64,000 nucleotides of DNA from Pontibacter amylolyticus (GTDB lineage: Bacteria; Bacteroidota; Bacteroidia; Cytophagales; Hymenobacteraceae). The notes under the pieces were generated by a model. It did no database searches. It was given only the letters and a program-made list of their open reading frames with translations, and had not been told where the DNA came from. The stretch covers positions 169,218 to 233,217 of the forward strand of contig NZ_BMFP01000005.1 of NCBI RefSeq assembly GCF_014638845.1. Direction: 5' to 3'. The position numbers and the translations under genes are program-made. Shown piece after piece: positions 62,225 through 64,000 of the stretch (the first letter of the stretch is position 1; the number at the start of each line of letters is the position of its first letter).

Positions 62225-63136
62225 TTATAAGTTTTGGAAAAACTCATATTCAGATATTATCTCAATATCAGCGCCTTTTTCTAGCAATCCCACCGCCTTT
62301 TCCTGCTTACTGCTCATGCCGTCATCCCCAACTACTCTGTAGTCTTGTTGCCCCACCACAAGCACGTTTGTTTTCTTAGTAACTCCTGCATCTGGTATCC
62401 CCCCAATATCAGCAACTAACTGAATGGCGTCTTTTCTCTGCATGGATGTTAAAGTACCTGTAAAGACTATCCTTTTCCCATAAAAAAAATTAGATGGATC
62501 ATGCTTATCAGGATCATCAACGATGTTTTTAAAATCAGTCCTTGTGCGAATATTCTTTGTCTCACATGGCCTATAGCCATCACTATGAATCTTCCCTATG
62601 ACAGTCTTTAGCTTTTCAGGAAAACACTTCAGCGAGTTTACTCCTTTCAGATCAAATGCCTTAAGCGATAGCTCGGCTGTCGCTAAACTATCAGCTGCTG
62701 CTCTATGGTGGTCTAACGGAATGCTGTTTGCTTTACAAAGGGCTGCAAGTCCGTATGATGGCAAACCTTCCCATACATGCTTTGAGAAGATGTAACTACA
62801 GGCATAATCTAAATTAGGGAATGGCAGGTTGTAAAGGTCAAGGGTTCTCCTAAGCACGCTAAAATCAAAACTTGCATTATGCGCAATTAAGAATTGGTTC
62901 TCTAGAAGTGGGTGTATTTCACTCCAAAGCGAGTTAAACTCTGGCGCGTTAGCCACCATTTTTGGAGTTATGCCATGTAAAGAAATATTAAATTCATCAA
63001 ACTGGTTACCTACTGGCTTTATTAGCCAAGACTTGGTTTCAACTATCCTGTTAGCTTTAATGAAAGTCAAACCAATCTCACAAGGGCTTTCCCTTTGAGA
63101 AGTTGCAGTTTCGAAATCTATTGTAATGAAGTCCAT
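62225..63136 (-). CDS. DnaQ-like DEDDh exonuclease with C-terminal BRCT domain
   Basis: 303 aa. The exonuclease part starts DFITIDFETA (D7, E9), then HNASFDFSVLRRTLDLYNLPFPNLDYACS (second Asp region), ending with HHRAAADSLATAE (catalytic His and Asp). Residues about 215-303 form a BRCT domain: YGKRIVFTGTLTSMQRKDAIQLVADIGG, TKKTNVLVVGQQD and AVGLLEKGADIEIISEYEF. The combination is a known RNase T/DnaQ type in Bacteroidota that may help DNA repair or proofreading. No partner polymerase is next to it. Confidence 0.92.
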   Translation of the reverse strand: MDFITIDFETATSQRESPCEIGLTFIKANRIVETKSWLIKPVGNQFDEFNISLHGITPKMVANAPEFNSLWSEIHPLLENQFLIAHNASFDFSVLRRTLDLYNLPFPNLDYACSYIFSKHVWEGLPSYGLAALCKANSIPLDHHRAAADSLATAELSLKAFDLKGVNSLKCFPEKLKTVIGKIHSDGYRPCETKNIRTRTDFKNIVDDPDKHDPSNFFYGKRIVFTGTLTSMQRKDAIQLVADIGGIPDAGVTKKTNVLVVGQQDYRVVGDDGMSSKQEKAVGLLEKGADIEIISEYEFFQNL

Positions 63137-63179
63137 TATTCTTTTTAAGTAATCAGGCTTATACTGTCAATTCCACACC

Positions 63180-64000
63180 CTAAAAATAATACCCCGAAAG
63201 CTTGTCAAAATATTCTTTGAATTTCTTTTCGGTGTGCTTGAGGTCCGTGATATCGACAAATAAGGAGGGGGAGAACAGGCTGTTGCCTTCCGTGTGGTTT
63301 CCGAGTTCAGCAGCGATCTGTTCGAACGGGTGCTTGATGCCGTTCTGTTTCACTCTATACCCAAACCGACCGACAGGAGCCCTGCCTTTGCCCATTATCT
63401 TGGTATGCGACAAAGCCAGCAGGTATTCGAACCTGTCAAACAGGTTTTCATAATCTCTATCGTGCGGCAGGAAGGCGCTGAAGATTGGCTTCAATTCCGA
63501 GAACAGCAATTCAGACATAGGCACCAGCTGCCTGTTTCCCATCGCTTCGCGCAAGGTATTATAGTCGAGTACCTTTGCCACATGGACGTGATCCAGAATA
63601 GGTGCCTCCCCATACCTGACGTGCGCTGTCATGGAAAACATCTTCGACAATAGCCTGTAGTCTTTCTTCAGGACGCTGGCAAGCCCAATGCTGTAGAGGA
63701 AGATCAGGCCAGGCAGCGTTTCCAGGTCATGCCACACGCCGCCATCCCCTTCCCGCTCTTTTTCGGACGCGAAGCAAGCCAGGCTATTGAGCCAGATGGA
63801 ATGGTGCTGTTCTCTTCCCCAGTAAACGCCGTTCACAAACAGTCCGCTCAGCGTATTGGTTTGCTGGAAGTAGTAATTTACCCGCGCCTTTATTTCTTCT
63901 TTGGTAGGTATACCGCTCACGGGCAGCGCATCAAAATTATCATTTAGCCGATCTACCTCGCCCCTGATCAGGTCATGAAGCGATATGATCTGGTCGTCCT
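63180..64000 (-). CDS. Partial protein of unknown function (5' end outside the window)
   Basis: The visible frame has no stop to the window edge: reading back from 63920 through the edge gives DDQIISLHDLIRGEVDRLND then NFDALPVSGIPTKEE with no break, so the GTG at 63920 is an internal codon. The 273 residues seen are mixed alpha/beta with no signal peptide in view: LFVNGVYWGREQHHSIWLNSLACFASEKE, LETLPGLIFLYSIGLASVLKK, FLPHDRDYENLFDRFEYLLALSHT, HPFEQIAAELGNHTEGNSLF. No family recognised. Confidence 0.7.
   Translation of the reverse strand, partial: DDQIISLHDLIRGEVDRLNDNFDALPVSGIPTKEEIKARVNYYFQQTNTLSGLFVNGVYWGREQHHSIWLNSLACFASEKEREGDGGVWHDLETLPGLIFLYSIGLASVLKKDYRLLSKMFSMTAHVRYGEAPILDHVHVAKVLDYNTLREAMGNRQLVPMSELLFSELKPIFSAFLPHDRDYENLFDRFEYLLALSHTKIMGKGRAPVGRFGYRVKQNGIKHPFEQIAAELGNHTEGNSLFSPSLFVDITDLKHTEKKFKEYFDKLSGYYF

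Noticed and set aside
63920-63920. GTG as the start of the last gene
   Set aside because: The frame continues open and protein-like to the window edge, so the true start lies outside.

Overview
The window comes from a member of the Bacteroidota, most likely Hymenobacteraceae and Pontibacter-like. The evidence is a SusC/SusD pair, TonB-dependent receptors with carboxypeptidase-regulatory N-terminal domains, BlaI/M56 pairs, promoters of the TTTG-N18/19-TAnnTTTG type, few Shine-Dalgarno sites, and moderately high GC. The genus is inferred from overall gene style and not proven. No rRNA, prophage, IS transposase or CRISPR array was seen. The only intact RNA gene is one tRNA-Ala(GGC).

Layout. 0-9.6 kb: serine hydrolase, DsbA/FrnE-type oxidoreductase, TerB-like protein, a MarR regulator with a palindromic operator, an unusual HisC-like aminotransferase fused to a GRAS-type methyltransferase domain, a NUDIX hydrolase, two glycosyltransferases and a histidine phosphatase. 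9.8-19 kb: SusC/SusD pair, then a BlaI - M56 sensor - TonB-domain cluster with two operator-like palindromes on its promoter, then an EreA/ChaN-like lipoprotein. 19-34.5 kb: mostly housekeeping and metabolic genes (SurE, DoxX, M14 and M19 peptidases, PQQ-type dehydrogenase with cytochrome c, ABC exporter, RibBA, DnaG). 34.7-42.2 kb: a 1314-residue multidomain phosphodiester glycosidase/metallophosphoesterase, Mrp and NifU Fe-S proteins, fumarylacetoacetase. 42.3-50.5 kb: a small DUF559 nuclease element, then a surface-glycan sugar cluster (PglF/E/D/C-like, UDP-xylose synthase, UDP-glucose dehydrogenase). 51-61.5 kb: dehalogenase-like hydrolase, GlcD-like oxidase, NlpC/P60 lipoprotein and two paralogous TonB-dependent receptors. 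61.6-64 kb: tRNA-Ala, a GIY-YIG nuclease gene ending inside a broken tRNA copy, a DnaQ-BRCT exonuclease and a gene cut by the window edge.

Four things stand out. (1) The HisC-GRAS fusion at 3596-5749. (2) Two very small nuclease genes, each tightly flanked by repeats: DUF559 between 32/33-bp inverted repeats, and GIY-YIG between tRNA-derived 32-bp direct repeats. Both look like minimal nuclease-driven mobile units. (3) The DUF559 flanking repeat belongs to a GC-rich dispersed family with at least nine relatives in the window; one pair forms a 195-bp MITE that supplies the last codons of the sugar-transferase gene. (4) The hexamer GGTATA/TATACC is strongly over-represented in genes and spacers, occurs as a perfect 10-unit tandem array at 40311-40370, and is nearly absent from the GC-rich UDP-glucose dehydrogenase/UDP-xylose synthase pair, which marks that pair as probably foreign.

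All calls come from reading the sequence and translations. No database search was run. Start codons were moved from the longest ORF where signal peptides, family N-termini or promoter positions argued for it.
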